DNA of 64,000 nt from Olsenella intestinalis (GTDB taxonomy: Bacteria; Actinomycetota; Coriobacteriia; Coriobacteriales; Atopobiaceae): the NCBI RefSeq assembly GCF_023276655.1, contig NZ_JALGRK010000002.1, positions 372,001 to 436,000 of the forward strand, written 5' to 3'. The translations under genes and the position numbers were made by a program. The notes beneath the pieces were generated by a model that was not told the origin of the DNA, ran no database searches, and saw nothing but the letters and a program-made list of their open reading frames with translations. Shown piece after piece: positions 1 to 9,986 of this stretch; position 1 is the stretch's first letter, and each line of letters starts with the position of its first letter.

Positions 1-1470
1 GGTCCGCGTTCTGAACCAGCCTCCGAAGGTGTAGCCCTGGCAGTAGCTCTCTCCAAGATCGGATGCGGTGGGCAGGTCGGCGAAGGAGAGCCGCCATTGG
101 CGGGTCTCGCCGTCGACAAGCTGAGCGAACACGTTTGGCTGAGTTGCCGCGGGGCTCAGGTCGAGGGAGACCCAGATACCGGTTGCGAGCGCTGGGTAAT
201 AATGCACGTCGTCAGAGAGCGTCACGACGCCGCTCGTCGAATACCTGCGGAGAAAAGCGCCCCCATCGTCGTACTCGTCCCATCCCACGAGCTTGAGCGT
301 GGGGTCGGGAGCGACGAAGGTGGCCTTCGAGAGGTCCACCGACAGGCCCATGTCCGTCTCGAGAGAGTCCGCGACGATCTCGGCGAGCTCGTGCCCGCGT
401 GCGTTCTTATGAAAGTAGGCGCGATACCCCTCGTCGAACACGGCTGAGGCCGTGATGCCCCAGATGTTGTCCCCAGAAAGGGGTACTGCGCCTAGGGTCG
501 CGATCATGCGGTCGATGTCATCTGACGTGAGCGGACGGCCCAGGTAGGACTCGGGTAGGTCGACATCGCCGACCTCCCAGTAGTAGAGCTTCTGCTGCTG
601 ATGCGAGGCCGAGGGGTCGGGCACAACAAGCGTGTCGCCCTCGCGCACGATCTGCGTCGAGAGCGTGGCGCCGCCCGACTTGAACGTCACCTGCAGCCGC
701 CTGCTCGCGTTCTCGCCCACGATGCCGTAGATGGAAAAGCTGTCCGCCGAGAAGGTCGCGCAGGTGGAAACGGCCGGAGCCACGACCTCGGCAGACCCAT
801 GAGAGAGGTGGACGGCGCTGAAGCACTCGCCCTGGAGCGGCTGGTCGGGCAGGAGCGAAACCCGTACCTCATGACCCGGCGCCGGCTGGAGCTCCACGCC
901 GTCACGCACGAAGGAGATGTCAACGGCACGCGCGTCGACGGCGTCCCCCGAAAGGAGGCCCTCTGTCGCCGCGACGACCTCGTCGCCGTCAGCGGGCCTG
1001 ACGCCAACGACGGTTCCGGCCGGAAAGGCACCCTCGGGGGCGTGAAGGCGAACGCACAGGCCTCCGCTCCTGCCGAGATAGTCGATGGCGGGGGCGGCCT
1101 CCCCCTGAGCACGCCCATCCTGGTCGACGGGCCCCTTGTCTTCCGTGGAGTCGATGGCGCCAGCGACTTCAAGGGGCGTGGCGACAGAGGTGTCGCGCGG
1201 GTCATCGGCCGGCACTCCGCCGACAGGCGCGAACTGGGCTGGATCCGAGGTCGAAGGGGCAGATGAGGTCGCATCGGTCACGTCCGCGACGTCAGCCGCG
1301 ACGGGCGCATCGCCCGAGGCCTCGCCGACGGGTGCGACCGCGACCTCGCCGGAATCTCGTGACTCCGTATCGCCGGCCGCGACCGCGGCGCCGCCCGGCC
1401 AGAGGCCAACGACCAACGTAATGGAAAGGAGGACGGCGAGGGCTCTTCTCGCCGAGGCACGTCGCTGCAT
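1..1470 (-). CDS. Secreted InlB-repeat surface protein, C-terminus outside window
   Basis: The frame starts at ATG 1468-1470 and stays open to the left edge, giving 490 residues with no stop. A GAAGGAG ribosome binding site lies 8 bases upstream. Residues 1-33 form a signal peptide: an Arg-rich start (MQRRASARRA), a hydrophobic core and an Ala-rich cleavage region. A low-complexity Ala/Asp/Ser stretch follows. Around residues 259-300 there is an InlB/Flg_new-like strand (VTFKSGG), and the last visible residues (GYTFGGW) are the hallmark of another such repeat. Proteins of this kind are exported and often wall-anchored in Gram-positive bacteria, but the anchor would lie outside the window. It is not a fragment of the larger adhesin at 14432-25993, although both use InlB-type repeats. 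Ligand unknown. Confidence 0.8.
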   Translation of the reverse strand, partial: MQRRASARRALAVLLSITLVVGLWPGGAAVAAGDTESRDSGEVAVAPVGEASGDAPVAADVADVTDATSSAPSTSDPAQFAPVGGVPADDPRDTSVATPLEVAGAIDSTEDKGPVDQDGRAQGEAAPAIDYLGRSGGLCVRLHAPEGAFPAGTVVGVRPADGDEVVAATEGLLSGDAVDARAVDISFVRDGVELQPAPGHEVRVSLLPDQPLQGECFSAVHLSHGSAEVVAPAVSTCATFSADSFSIYGIVGENASRRLQVTFKSGGATLSTQIVREGDTLVVPDPSASHQQQKLYYWEVGDVDLPESYLGRPLTSDDIDRMIATLGAVPLSGDNIWGITASAVFDEGYRAYFHKNARGHELAEIVADSLETDMGLSVDLSKATFVAPDPTLKLVGWDEYDDGGAFLRRYSTSGVVTLSDDVHYYPALATGIWVSLDLSPAATQPNVFAQLVDGETRQWRLSFADLPTASDLGESYCQGYTFGGWFRTRT

Positions 1471-1508
1471 GTCACACGCTCCTTCGACGCAGGATGCATC
1501 GGAGTACG

Positions 1509-1537
1509 CCTATACGTGCATAAAGGGTATCACGCAA
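1509..1537 (-). promoter_or_regulatory. Probable promoter of the left-edge surface protein
   Basis: Read on the minus strand there is TTGCGT (1537-1532), a 17-base spacer and TATAGG (1514-1509), about 40 bases before the ATG. The spacing is ideal for a housekeeping promoter and both boxes match the consensus moderately. Inferred from sequence only. Confidence 0.4.
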
Positions 1538-1621
1538 CAGCGCGGATAACGGAGCATGCTCGGTAAGTGCGCCCCTGCGACCAGCATACGGAGGATGGGC
1601 CCCACGCGAGGCCAGATCCGC

Positions 1622-2689
1622 CTAGAGCCCCGGTGAGGGCTTCGGGCCGATGAAGGCCCATGCGCGCGGGACGAAGAGGTTCTCGTAGACCCTGATCGCA
1701 TAGCGGTCCGTCATCGACGAGACGTAGTCGGCGACGCGCACGTGGTCCTCGCCGGTGGCACGGAGGTACTCGTCGGGCACCTCGTCGAGGTGGTTGATGA
1801 AGTGGTCGAACAGGGCCTCGACCATGCGTCCGGCCTTGGGCTCCTCCGACTTGGCGTCGCCGGTCTGGTAGAGGTTGCGGAAGAGGTAGCCCCTCATCTC
1901 GAGCAGGGCGCCCCAGACGGCGTCCGAGGCGACCACGTCGTCGAGGTCCGAGCTCTCCGAGATGATGTCCTCGACCAGGGTCTCGATGCGCTCCGAGGAG
2001 GTCTTGCCCAGGACCTCGCGCGGGCCGGCGGGAAGCATGTCCTCGCGAAGCACGCCCGCGCGCTCCGCGTCGTCGATGTCGTGGTTGACGTAGGCGATGC
2101 GGTCCGCGCGCGCGACGACGCGCCCCTCGAGGGTGGAGGCGACCAGCCCGTTGGCGTGGCACCTGATGCCGTCGAGCACCTCGCGCGTCAGGTTGAGGCC
2201 GCGCCCCTCGCGCTCGAGCAGCTCGAGGACGCGCACGCTCTGGACGTTGTGCATGAAGAGCTCGCGCGGCGGCTCGTCGTCGAACCCGACGCCAAGGTGG
2301 CGCGCGATGGAGCGGCGCAGCGCGCGCTCGCCCGCATGGCCGAAGGGCGTGTGGCCGAGGTCGTGGCCGAGCGCGATGGCCTCGGTGAGGTCCTCGTTAA
2401 GGCCGAGGGGACGTGCTATGTCGCGCGCGATCTGCGCGACCTCGAGGGTGTGGGTGAGGCGGGTCCGGAAGTGGTCGCCCTCGGGCGCGAGGAAGACCTG
2501 CGTCTTGTTGGCGAGCCGCCGGAAGCTCTTGCAGTGGAAGATGCGGTCGCGGTCGCGCTGGTAGCAGGTGCGGTAGCGGTCCGGCTCCTCGGGGCGTCCG
2601 CGACCCCGAGTCTGGTCTGCGCAGCTGGCATAGGGCGAGAGTAGCTCATGCTCGCTCTTCTCGATGTCCTCGCGCGTCCACGTGCTCAT
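1622..2689 (-). CDS. dgt: dGTPase-like HD-domain triphosphohydrolase
   Basis: A 355-residue protein of the deoxyguanosinetriphosphate triphosphohydrolase-like family, which hydrolyses dNTPs to nucleosides and triphosphate in the cytoplasm. The HD metal site is visible as RTRLTHTLEVAQIAR followed by LGHDLGHTPFGHAGE in the N-terminal third, and the upstream FRRLANKTQVF segment is typical of the family. I place the start at ATG 2687-2689 (MSTWTRED) rather than 19 codons further upstream, because the longer leader has no family character and overlaps the promoter region. A GGGGGCCGG sequence precedes the chosen ATG. It lies downstream of ppdK in the same direction but is separated from it by a hairpin. 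Substrate preference among dNTPs cannot be read from sequence. Confidence 0.85.
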   Translation of the reverse strand: MSTWTREDIEKSEHELLSPYASCADQTRGRGRPEEPDRYRTCYQRDRDRIFHCKSFRRLANKTQVFLAPEGDHFRTRLTHTLEVAQIARDIARPLGLNEDLTEAIALGHDLGHTPFGHAGERALRRSIARHLGVGFDDEPPRELFMHNVQSVRVLELLEREGRGLNLTREVLDGIRCHANGLVASTLEGRVVARADRIAYVNHDIDDAERAGVLREDMLPAGPREVLGKTSSERIETLVEDIISESSDLDDVVASDAVWGALLEMRGYLFRNLYQTGDAKSEEPKAGRMVEALFDHFINHLDEVPDEYLRATGEDHVRVADYVSSMTDRYAIRVYENLFVPRAWAFIGPKPSPGL

Positions 2690-2746
2690 CCGGCCCCCAA
2701 ACCCTGGAAGCTGACAGTGCGTCTCACACGTACCTATATAGCACAA

Positions 2747-2769
2747 GGGAGGGGCGCGAGGCCCCTCCC
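2747..2769 (-). terminator. Hairpin downstream of ppdK
   Basis: A perfect 9-bp inverted repeat, GGGAGGGGC and GCCCCTCCC with a 5-base loop, lies 44 bases after the ppdK stop. On the minus strand it is followed only by TTGTGC and not by a strong T-run, so termination may be partial. A TATATAG box just beyond it could serve dgt as a -10. Confidence 0.5.
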
Positions 2770-2812
2770 CTGCTAGCGAATCACCGAAGGTGGTCGACTC
2801 GAGGCGCTTGCG

Positions 2813-5578
2813 CTAGCCGAGCTTCTTCGGGCCACCGTTCGACCTGATCTTGGCCTGGGCGCCGGCGAGGCGTGCGATGGGCACGCGGTACGGCGAGCAG
2901 GACACGTAGTCGAGGCCGAGGTCGTAGTACATCTGGATCGAGTCCGGATCGCCGCCGGTCTCGCCGCAGACGCCGCAGATGATCGTCTCGTTGGCCTCGT
3001 GGCCACCCTTGACGCCCATCTCGACGAGCTTGGCGACGCCCTTGTCGAGGGTCTCGAACGGGTTGGTCCTGAGGACCTTCTTCTCGAGGTACTGCGGGAT
3101 GAAGGCGCTCTCGACGTCGTCACGCGAGAAGCCGAAGGTGGTCTGAGTGAGGTCGTTGGTGCCGAAGGAGAAGAAGTCGGCGTACTTGCCGATCTCGTCG
3201 GCGGTGACGGCAGCGCGCGGGAGCTCGATCATGCAGCCGATGGGGATGTTGAGCTCGACGCCCTCGGCCTGCGCGACGGCCTGGATGCCGCTCTCGATCT
3301 GCTCGCGGACGAGCTTGAGCTCGTCGACGGTCGACACGAGCGGGACCATGATCTCCGGCTTGGGATCGAAGCCCTGCTTGATGAGGGTCGCCGCGGCGCC
3401 GGCGATGGCGCGGACCTGCATGTCGTTGAGCTCGGGGTACACGATGCCGAGGCGGCAGCCGCGAAGGCCGAGCATGGGGTTGGCCTCCTGGAAGGAGTCG
3501 AGGCGCGAGAGACGGTCCTCCATGGCCTTGAGCTGGACGTCGTTCTCGCCACGGCCCTCGGCGCGGGCGATCTCGACGGCGAGCTCGCGCGGGTCGTCGA
3601 GGAACTCGTGCAGGGGCGGATCGAGCAGGCGGACGATGACCTCCTTGCCGTCCATGGCCCTGAACATGCCCTCGAAGTCGCCGGTCTGGGCCTTGAGGAG
3701 CTGGCCGAGCGCCTGCTGCTTCTGGCCGTCGGTCTCGGCGAGGATGAAGGACTGGATGATCTCCTTGCGGTCACCAAGGAACATGTGCTCGGTGCGGTCG
3801 AGGCCGATGCCCTCGGCGCCGAAGTCGACGGAGAGCTGCGCGTCCTCGGGGCTGTCCGCGTTGGTGCGGACGCCGATGTTGCGGCCGCGGGAGGCATCGC
3901 GACGGACGCCGTCGGCCCAGGTGAGGATGGTCTCGAGGTCGCCGGTGAGCTCGGGGCGGGTCAGCGGCACGGCGCCGATGATGATGTCGCCCGTGGTGCC
4001 GTTGATGGAGATGATGTCACCCTCGTGCAGCGTGATGCCGGTGCCGGCGATGGTGACCTCCTTGGCCTTCGCGTCGATCTTGAGGGCCTCGGCGCCGCAG
4101 ACGCAGGGGGCGCCCATGCCACGGGCGATGACCGCGGCGTGCGACGTCTTGCCGCCGTGCGAGGTCAGGATGCCCTCGGCGGCGACCATGCCGGCGAGGT
4201 CGTCGGGCGTGGTCTCCCAGCGGACGAGGATGCAGGGCTTCTCGATGTGCGAGTAGTGCACCGCGGCGTCAGAGGAGAAGACGACCGCGCCCACGGCGGC
4301 GCCGGGGCTCGCGTTCATGCCCTTGGCCACGACGTCGACCTTGGCGCTCGGGTCGAACTGCGGGTGCAGGAGCTGGTCGAGCTGCTCGGGAGCGACGCGC
4401 ATGATGGCCTGCTCCTTGGTGATGCGGCCCTCGTCGACCATCTGCATGGCGACCTTGAGGGCGGACAGCGCGGTACGCTTGCCCACGCGGGTCTGGAGCA
4501 TCCAGAGCTTGCCCTGCTCGATGGTGAACTCGAGGTCCATCATGTCGGCGTAGTGGTCCTCGAGGATCTCGAAGACGTGGTAGAGCTCCTCGCCGGCCTC
4601 CTTGAGGGCGGGGATCTTCACGAGGTCAGCGATGGGCTCGGTGTTGCGGATGCCCGCGACGACGTCCTCGCCCTGGGCGTTGACCAGAAAGTCGCCGTAG
4701 CGCTCGTTGGTGCCGTCGGCCGGGTTGCGCGTGAACGCGACGCCGGTCGCGGAGCTCTCGCCCTTGTTGCCGAAGACCATGACCTGGACGTTGACGGCGG
4801 TGCCGAGCTCGTCGGGAATCTTGTTCTGCTTGCGGTAGAGGACGGCGCGCTCGGTGTTCCAGGAGCCGAAGACGGCCTGCTCGGCGAGGCGCAGCTGCAG
4901 GTAGGGGTCCTGCGGGAAGGAGGCGACGCCGTCAGGGGCGACCTCGGGGTGCGCCGCGGAGTCGACGTGCTTGGCGAAGATCTTCTTGAAGGTCTCCGTG
5001 ATCTCCTTGAGGTCCTGCGCGTCGAGGTCGGTGTCGAGCTTGACGCCCTTGGCGGCCTTCTTGTCGTTGAGCGCGTCCTCGAACAGGTCGCTGTCGACGC
5101 CCATGACGACGTTGGAGAACATCTGGACGAAGCGGCGGTAGGAGTCCCACGCGAAGCGCTCGTTCTGGGTCTGCTTGATGAGGCCCTGGACGGAGTCGTC
5201 GTTGAGGCCGAGGTTGAGGACCGTGTCCATCATGCCGGGCATCGAGAAGGGAGCGCCGGAGCGGACGGAGACGAGCAGCGGGTCCTCCTTGTCGCCGAGC
5301 TTCTTGCCCATGCGCTTCTCGAGGTCGGCGCGATACTCATCGATCTCGTCGAGAACGCCCTCGGGCCAAACGTTGCCGGCGCTGGAGTAGGCAACGCAGG
5401 TCTGGCAGGTGATCGAGAATCCCGGCGGGACGGGAAGGCCGATGTTGGCCATCTCGGCGAGGTTGGCACCCTTGCCGCCGGTGATCCACTTGGCCTCCTC
5501 GACGGAGCCGCCCGCGACCTCGGTGACATTGTTGCCGTTTTCGTCCGTGCCGAACTTGTACACGTGCTTTTCTGCCAT
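2813..5578 (-). CDS. ppdK: Pyruvate, phosphate dikinase
   Basis: A 921-residue PPDK that interconverts pyruvate, ATP and phosphate with PEP, AMP and pyrophosphate in the cytoplasm. The N-terminal ATP-grasp half begins AEKHVYKFG and contains SVRSGAPFSMPGMMDTVLN. The swivelling phospho-His domain near residues 470-490 has GGKTSHAAVIARGMG, where Thr, Ser and His form the regulated catalytic triad. The C-terminal TIM barrel has FGTNDLTQTTFGFSRDD and CGVCGETGGDP. Start is ATG 5576-5578, with AGGGGTG immediately upstream; a longer upstream extension has no family similarity. The gene upstream resembles half of the PPDK regulatory protein. In anaerobes PPDK often serves glycolysis or PEP supply, and here the aromatic pathway at the right end would also consume PEP. 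Confidence 0.96.
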   Translation of the reverse strand: MAEKHVYKFGTDENGNNVTEVAGGSVEEAKWITGGKGANLAEMANIGLPVPPGFSITCQTCVAYSSAGNVWPEGVLDEIDEYRADLEKRMGKKLGDKEDPLLVSVRSGAPFSMPGMMDTVLNLGLNDDSVQGLIKQTQNERFAWDSYRRFVQMFSNVVMGVDSDLFEDALNDKKAAKGVKLDTDLDAQDLKEITETFKKIFAKHVDSAAHPEVAPDGVASFPQDPYLQLRLAEQAVFGSWNTERAVLYRKQNKIPDELGTAVNVQVMVFGNKGESSATGVAFTRNPADGTNERYGDFLVNAQGEDVVAGIRNTEPIADLVKIPALKEAGEELYHVFEILEDHYADMMDLEFTIEQGKLWMLQTRVGKRTALSALKVAMQMVDEGRITKEQAIMRVAPEQLDQLLHPQFDPSAKVDVVAKGMNASPGAAVGAVVFSSDAAVHYSHIEKPCILVRWETTPDDLAGMVAAEGILTSHGGKTSHAAVIARGMGAPCVCGAEALKIDAKAKEVTIAGTGITLHEGDIISINGTTGDIIIGAVPLTRPELTGDLETILTWADGVRRDASRGRNIGVRTNADSPEDAQLSVDFGAEGIGLDRTEHMFLGDRKEIIQSFILAETDGQKQQALGQLLKAQTGDFEGMFRAMDGKEVIVRLLDPPLHEFLDDPRELAVEIARAEGRGENDVQLKAMEDRLSRLDSFQEANPMLGLRGCRLGIVYPELNDMQVRAIAGAAATLIKQGFDPKPEIMVPLVSTVDELKLVREQIESGIQAVAQAEGVELNIPIGCMIELPRAAVTADEIGKYADFFSFGTNDLTQTTFGFSRDDVESAFIPQYLEKKVLRTNPFETLDKGVAKLVEMGVKGGHEANETIICGVCGETGGDPDSIQMYYDLGLDYVSCSPYRVPIARLAGAQAKIRSNGGPKKLG

Positions 5579-5630
5579 ATGACACCCCTGATCGTAGTTC
5601 CGTGGCACTTTCGTACCTGTAAAACGAAGA

Positions 5631-5660
5631 GCGCCTGCCGTGTCAAAACACCGCAGGCGC
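5631..5660 (-). promoter_or_regulatory. Strong hairpin in the ppdK leader
   Basis: GCGCCTGCCGTGT and ACACCGCAGGCGC pair over 13 positions with one mismatch around a CAAA loop, between the regulator-like gene and ppdK. On the minus strand it is followed by TCTTCGTTTTACAGG, a weak T-rich tail. It could be a partial terminator of the upstream gene or an RNA element in the ppdK leader. The 218-base gap that contains it holds no other gene. Confidence 0.5.
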
Positions 5661-5796
5661 CCCTTCACAACAATTGCATAATATCCCAAAAAACCTGAAC
5701 AAAACGTTCGGAACCACTAACGGCAACAATCATGGGGTGGAAGATTTGTCGCTGCCAACGAGTGGAAAGTGGGGTATACTTCCGCGCTCTTCTCGC

Positions 5797-6198
5797 CTAG
5801 ACCTCCTGGACCTCGGTGTCGACGCGGCGGCCGGTCTCGTAGTGCGGCTCCTCGCCCGTGAGCGTGGAGATGACCGTGATGGCCGGGCCGAGCAGGTCGA
5901 TAGAGGGAATGCCGCGCCTGTCGAGCTCGCGACGGATGTCGCGCCTGAGGTTGCGCTCCACGATCGTGTGGAACACGGCCTGCGGGATGTCCTCCGCGGC
6001 CTCCTTGCTCAGAAAGTCGCTCACCATCTCGACCGAGTTGACGTTGCTGAGCTTCTTGATGACAACCGAGTCCGCACCGAACTGGTCAGCCGCCGCCTCG
6101 ACGACGCCCGTGGCGGTCTTGCCGCGCGCGTCGGAGAGCACGATGACGACAGGGGTGGCAGCGTTGAACATTTGGTCGTCGATTGCTGCATCTGCCAT
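5797..6198 (-). CDS. Half-length PPDK-regulatory-protein-like protein (DUF299/PSRP)
   Basis: A 133-residue protein that I recognise as similar to the N-terminal half of the kinase/pyrophosphorylase family that phosphorylates and dephosphorylates the active-site Thr of PPDK. Visible similarity: VVIVLSDARGKTATGVVEAAADQFG at the start, then FHTIVERNLRRDIRREL and IPSIDLLGPAI. Family members are about 270 residues, with a P-loop (GxSRxGKTP type) in the second half. That half is absent, and the 218 bases before ppdK cannot encode it. Start is ATG 6196-6198 with GGAGGAT four bases upstream. Adjacency to ppdK supports a regulatory link. It may be a degenerate gene, a non-catalytic binding protein or a lineage-specific short form. 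Two small hairpins (6219-6234, 6237-6250) lie between it and glyS. Confidence 0.6.
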   Translation of the reverse strand: MADAAIDDQMFNAATPVVIVLSDARGKTATGVVEAAADQFGADSVVIKKLSNVNSVEMVSDFLSKEAAEDIPQAVFHTIVERNLRRDIRRELDRRGIPSIDLLGPAITVISTLTGEEPHYETGRRVDTEVQEV

Positions 6199-6253
6199 GA
6201 AGATCCTCCAAACAACAGGAACGCACTATGCGTTCTGGACCCTGAGGTCCTCC

Positions 6254-8350
6254 CTACTTCTTCTTAGAGAGTACACCGATGTTGGCAACTCCGCCGAACA
6301 CGGCCGCAAATTTGTTGAGCAGCCGCAGGCGGTTCTCCCTGACAACAGTGTCCTCGTCCATGACGAGAACGTCATCAAAGAAACGGTCGATTGGCTCCCT
6401 CAGTTCGGCGAGAGCCTTGCAGGCGGCCGCGAAGTCCTCGCTCGCGAGCGACTGGGCGACCTTCTCGGCCCCGGTCTCGCAGGCGGCGAGAAGAGCACGC
6501 TCGGACTCGCCCATGATGGACTCGTCCACGTCGGTGCCGAGGCTCGCGTCACCAAGGTGCGCGGCGCGCGCGTAGGCGGTGGCCAGGTCGTCGAAGAGCT
6601 CCGGCTCGCTGGCGCGGGCCTCGTCGAGGGCGCGAGCGCGGGCGAGGAACTCGCTCGGGTCGATGACGCCGACGGAGCTGACGGCCTCGATCGTGTCGGC
6701 GGCGACGCCCTCGCCCTTGGCGATGGTGTGGAGCCTGCCGGCGAAGAACTTCTCGACCTTCGCCTGGACCTCGGCGGCGTCGAAGGAGATGCCCTGCTTG
6801 GCGTAGGACTCGAGCGACGTCTGGACCAGCTGCTTGAGCGAGGTCTTGGGCAGCGCCCTCAGCATCTGGATGATGCCGATGGCGGACCTGCGGACCGCGA
6901 AGGGGTCGGAGGAGCCGGTGGGCGGCTCGTCGATCGCGAAGATGCCGCAGACGGTGTCGAGCTTGTCGGCGATGGCAACGCAGATGCCGACCGTGTTCGA
7001 GGGCAGGTCGTCGCCGGCGAAGCGCGGGCGGTAGTGGTCGCGGATGGCGCAGGCGACGTCCTCGGACTCGCCGGAGGCCGCGGCGTAGTAGCCGCCCATG
7101 ACGCCCTGCTGGCTCGTGAACTCGACGACGGCCTGGGTCACGAGGTCGGCCTTTGCGAGGTGCGCGGCGCGGCTCGCGTCGCGGACGAGGCCCTCGCCCT
7201 CCCCCACCTGCTCGGCGACGGCGCGGGCCAGGGTGACCATGCGCTCGCTCTTCTGGTAGACGGTGCCGAGCTTCTCCTGGAAGACGACCGACTTGAGCTT
7301 CTCGACGTAGGACTCGAGCGGCTGCTTGAGGTCCTCCTCGTAGAAGAACTTTGCGTCGTCGAGGCGGGCGCGGACCACGCGCTCGTTGCCGTCGATCACG
7401 CGCTCGTTGTTGTGCGGGTCGGAGTTGGAGACGACCACGAACTCGCGGGTGAGCTTGCCCTCCGCGTCGTAGATCGGGAAGTAGCGCTGGTTGGAGAGCA
7501 TCGACTCGCAGATGATCTCGCTCGGGACGTCGAGGAACTCCTCGTCGAAGGTGCCGACGAGGACCGTGGGCCACTCGCAGAGGTTGACGACCTCGTCGAA
7601 GATGCGCTTGGGCGTGTCGACGTGGGCGCCGCCGCGCTCGGCCTCGACCTCGGCGATGCCGGCCAGGATCCTCTCGCGGCGCTCGTCCTCGAGCAGGACG
7701 CCGGCCTTTCGCAGGACGTCGACGTAGGCGGCGGGGCTCGCCACGACGTGCTCGCCGGCACCGAGCAGGCGGTGTCCGCGCGTCACGTTGGAGGACGTGA
7801 CGTCGGCGTAGGTCACGGGAACGACGGACTCGCCGAGCAGGGCGCAGATCCAGCGGACGGGCCTCACGAACGAGGCGTGCTCTGCGCCCCAGCGCTGGCT
7901 GCGGTAGTTTGGCCACTCGAGGGAGCCGATCACGCGCTCGGAGAGCGCGCTCAGGATGGGCTCCGCGGGCTTGGAGGCCACGTTCTTCTCGGCGAAGACG
8001 TACTCGCGGCCGTCGGCGTCGACCTTGCGGACGAGCTCGGTGGCGTCGACGTTGAACTTGCGGGCGAAGCCGGCAGCGGCCTTGGTGGGCGCACCGGACT
8101 CGTCGAAGGCGATCTCGACCGCGGGGCCCCGCTTGACCTCGTGGACCTCCTTGGTGGCGACGGCGACGTCGCGCACGATGACGGCCAGGCGGCGCGGGGT
8201 GCTCATCGAGCGCACCTCGCCGTGGTCGAGCCCGGCCTCGTCGAGGCCGGCGGCGACGAGCTCGCCGAGCTGCTTCACGGCGTGCATGAGCGGGGCCGAG
8301 GGCATCTCCTCGGTGCCGATCTCAAGCAGGAAATCCTTTGCGTCTGCCAT
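6254..8350 (-). CDS. glyS: Glycyl-tRNA synthetase beta subunit
   Basis: A 698-residue beta subunit of the alpha2-beta2 glycyl-tRNA synthetase, which binds tRNA-Gly for charging. The start (FLLEIGTEEMPSAPL) and the internal LVGTFDEEFLDVPSEI are family landmarks, and length is normal. Its ATG directly follows the TAA of glyQ, with GGAGGTG inside the end of glyQ, so translation is probably coupled. One copy of the GCTCTTCTCG decamer lies inside the gene (6487-6496), encoding Ala-Leu-Leu. Confidence 0.96.
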   Translation of the reverse strand: MADAKDFLLEIGTEEMPSAPLMHAVKQLGELVAAGLDEAGLDHGEVRSMSTPRRLAVIVRDVAVATKEVHEVKRGPAVEIAFDESGAPTKAAAGFARKFNVDATELVRKVDADGREYVFAEKNVASKPAEPILSALSERVIGSLEWPNYRSQRWGAEHASFVRPVRWICALLGESVVPVTYADVTSSNVTRGHRLLGAGEHVVASPAAYVDVLRKAGVLLEDERRERILAGIAEVEAERGGAHVDTPKRIFDEVVNLCEWPTVLVGTFDEEFLDVPSEIICESMLSNQRYFPIYDAEGKLTREFVVVSNSDPHNNERVIDGNERVVRARLDDAKFFYEEDLKQPLESYVEKLKSVVFQEKLGTVYQKSERMVTLARAVAEQVGEGEGLVRDASRAAHLAKADLVTQAVVEFTSQQGVMGGYYAAASGESEDVACAIRDHYRPRFAGDDLPSNTVGICVAIADKLDTVCGIFAIDEPPTGSSDPFAVRRSAIGIIQMLRALPKTSLKQLVQTSLESYAKQGISFDAAEVQAKVEKFFAGRLHTIAKGEGVAADTIEAVSSVGVIDPSEFLARARALDEARASEPELFDDLATAYARAAHLGDASLGTDVDESIMGESERALLAACETGAEKVAQSLASEDFAAACKALAELREPIDRFFDDVLVMDEDTVVRENRLRLLNKFAAVFGGVANIGVLSKKK

Positions 8351-9259
<909 letters not shown>

Positions 9260-9326
9260 GAACCGTTCTTCTCCTCAAAACATAGTTGGAACAAAGCCGG
9301 GAGTGCCAGTCGCGCGAGGTACGCCA

Positions 9327-9372
9327 GGCGAGAAGGGCACGGCCTCGTGCCCGAGGGCACGCTCTTCTCGCC
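9327..9372. repeat. Partial decamer-bearing hairpin element after lepB
   Basis: GGCGAGAAG (9327-9335) and CTTCTCGCC (9364-9372) are perfect inverted repeats flanking a nested hairpin (GGGCACG and CGTGCCC). The right arm contains GCTCTTCTCG. Read on the minus strand it begins GGCGAGAAGAGCGTGCC, the same as the elements at 14161 and 26328. It starts 18 bases after the lepB stop, so it may act as a terminator for the rpsP-lepB operon. Confidence 0.6.
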
Positions 9373-9389
9373 CGCCGCCGCGGCCAACA

Positions 9390-9986
9390 CTAGAGTGTAG
9401 CGAAATCGGACGGGGGCCAGAAGATGGCCACGGCGCGCGACGAGATCGAGCTCACGGGCACGGGGCCGTAGTAGCGCGAGTCGAGCGAGTTGGTGCGGTT
9501 GTCGCCCATGACCCACACGCAGCCGGCGGGCACCGTGAACGGGTAGCTGATGGGCTCGGAGAGCACCTTCGAGTGGCGGTAGATGGCCTCGCTGGGCTTG
9601 CCGAGCGTGTAGGGCTCGTCGAGGGTCTGGCCGTCGACGACCACCTTGCCGTCGACGAGGTCCACGACCTGGCCCTCGGTCGCGATCACGCGCTTGATGA
9701 GCGTGGTGTCGGCCGAGTCGGGGTCCTGGAACGTGACGACCTGGCCGCGCTTGGGGGCGTCGAAGCGGAAGGTGACCTTCTCGCCCAGGACGCGGTCGCC
9801 CTCGTGGATGGTCTCGAGCATCGAGCCCGACGGCACGAGGTAGGGCTCCGCCACGAAGTTGCGGCAGAGCAGGGCGACCCCGATGCCCAGGGCGATCGTG
9901 ATGACCCAGTCGAGCCACACGGGCAGCTTGGGTCGGGGTACGCGGACCAGCTTGCGCCGTCCGTTAAGGTGCCTAGGATTCTCCAT
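9390..9986 (-). CDS. lepB: Signal peptidase I
   Basis: A 198-residue membrane protease that removes signal peptides at the outer face of the membrane. One N-terminal membrane segment (WVITIALGIGVALLC, about residues 27-41) is followed by the catalytic Ser box PSGSMLETI, the catalytic Lys in TLIKRVIATEG, and the conserved GDNRTNSLDSRYYGPV box. The ATG at 9984-9986 lies 14 bases inside the end of trmD, with GGGAGG upstream, so it is the last gene of the rpsP operon. Length is usual for a single-TM Gram-positive enzyme. Confidence 0.96.
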   Translation of the reverse strand: MENPRHLNGRRKLVRVPRPKLPVWLDWVITIALGIGVALLCRNFVAEPYLVPSGSMLETIHEGDRVLGEKVTFRFDAPKRGQVVTFQDPDSADTTLIKRVIATEGQVVDLVDGKVVVDGQTLDEPYTLGKPSEAIYRHSKVLSEPISYPFTVPAGCVWVMGDNRTNSLDSRYYGPVPVSSISSRAVAIFWPPSDFATL

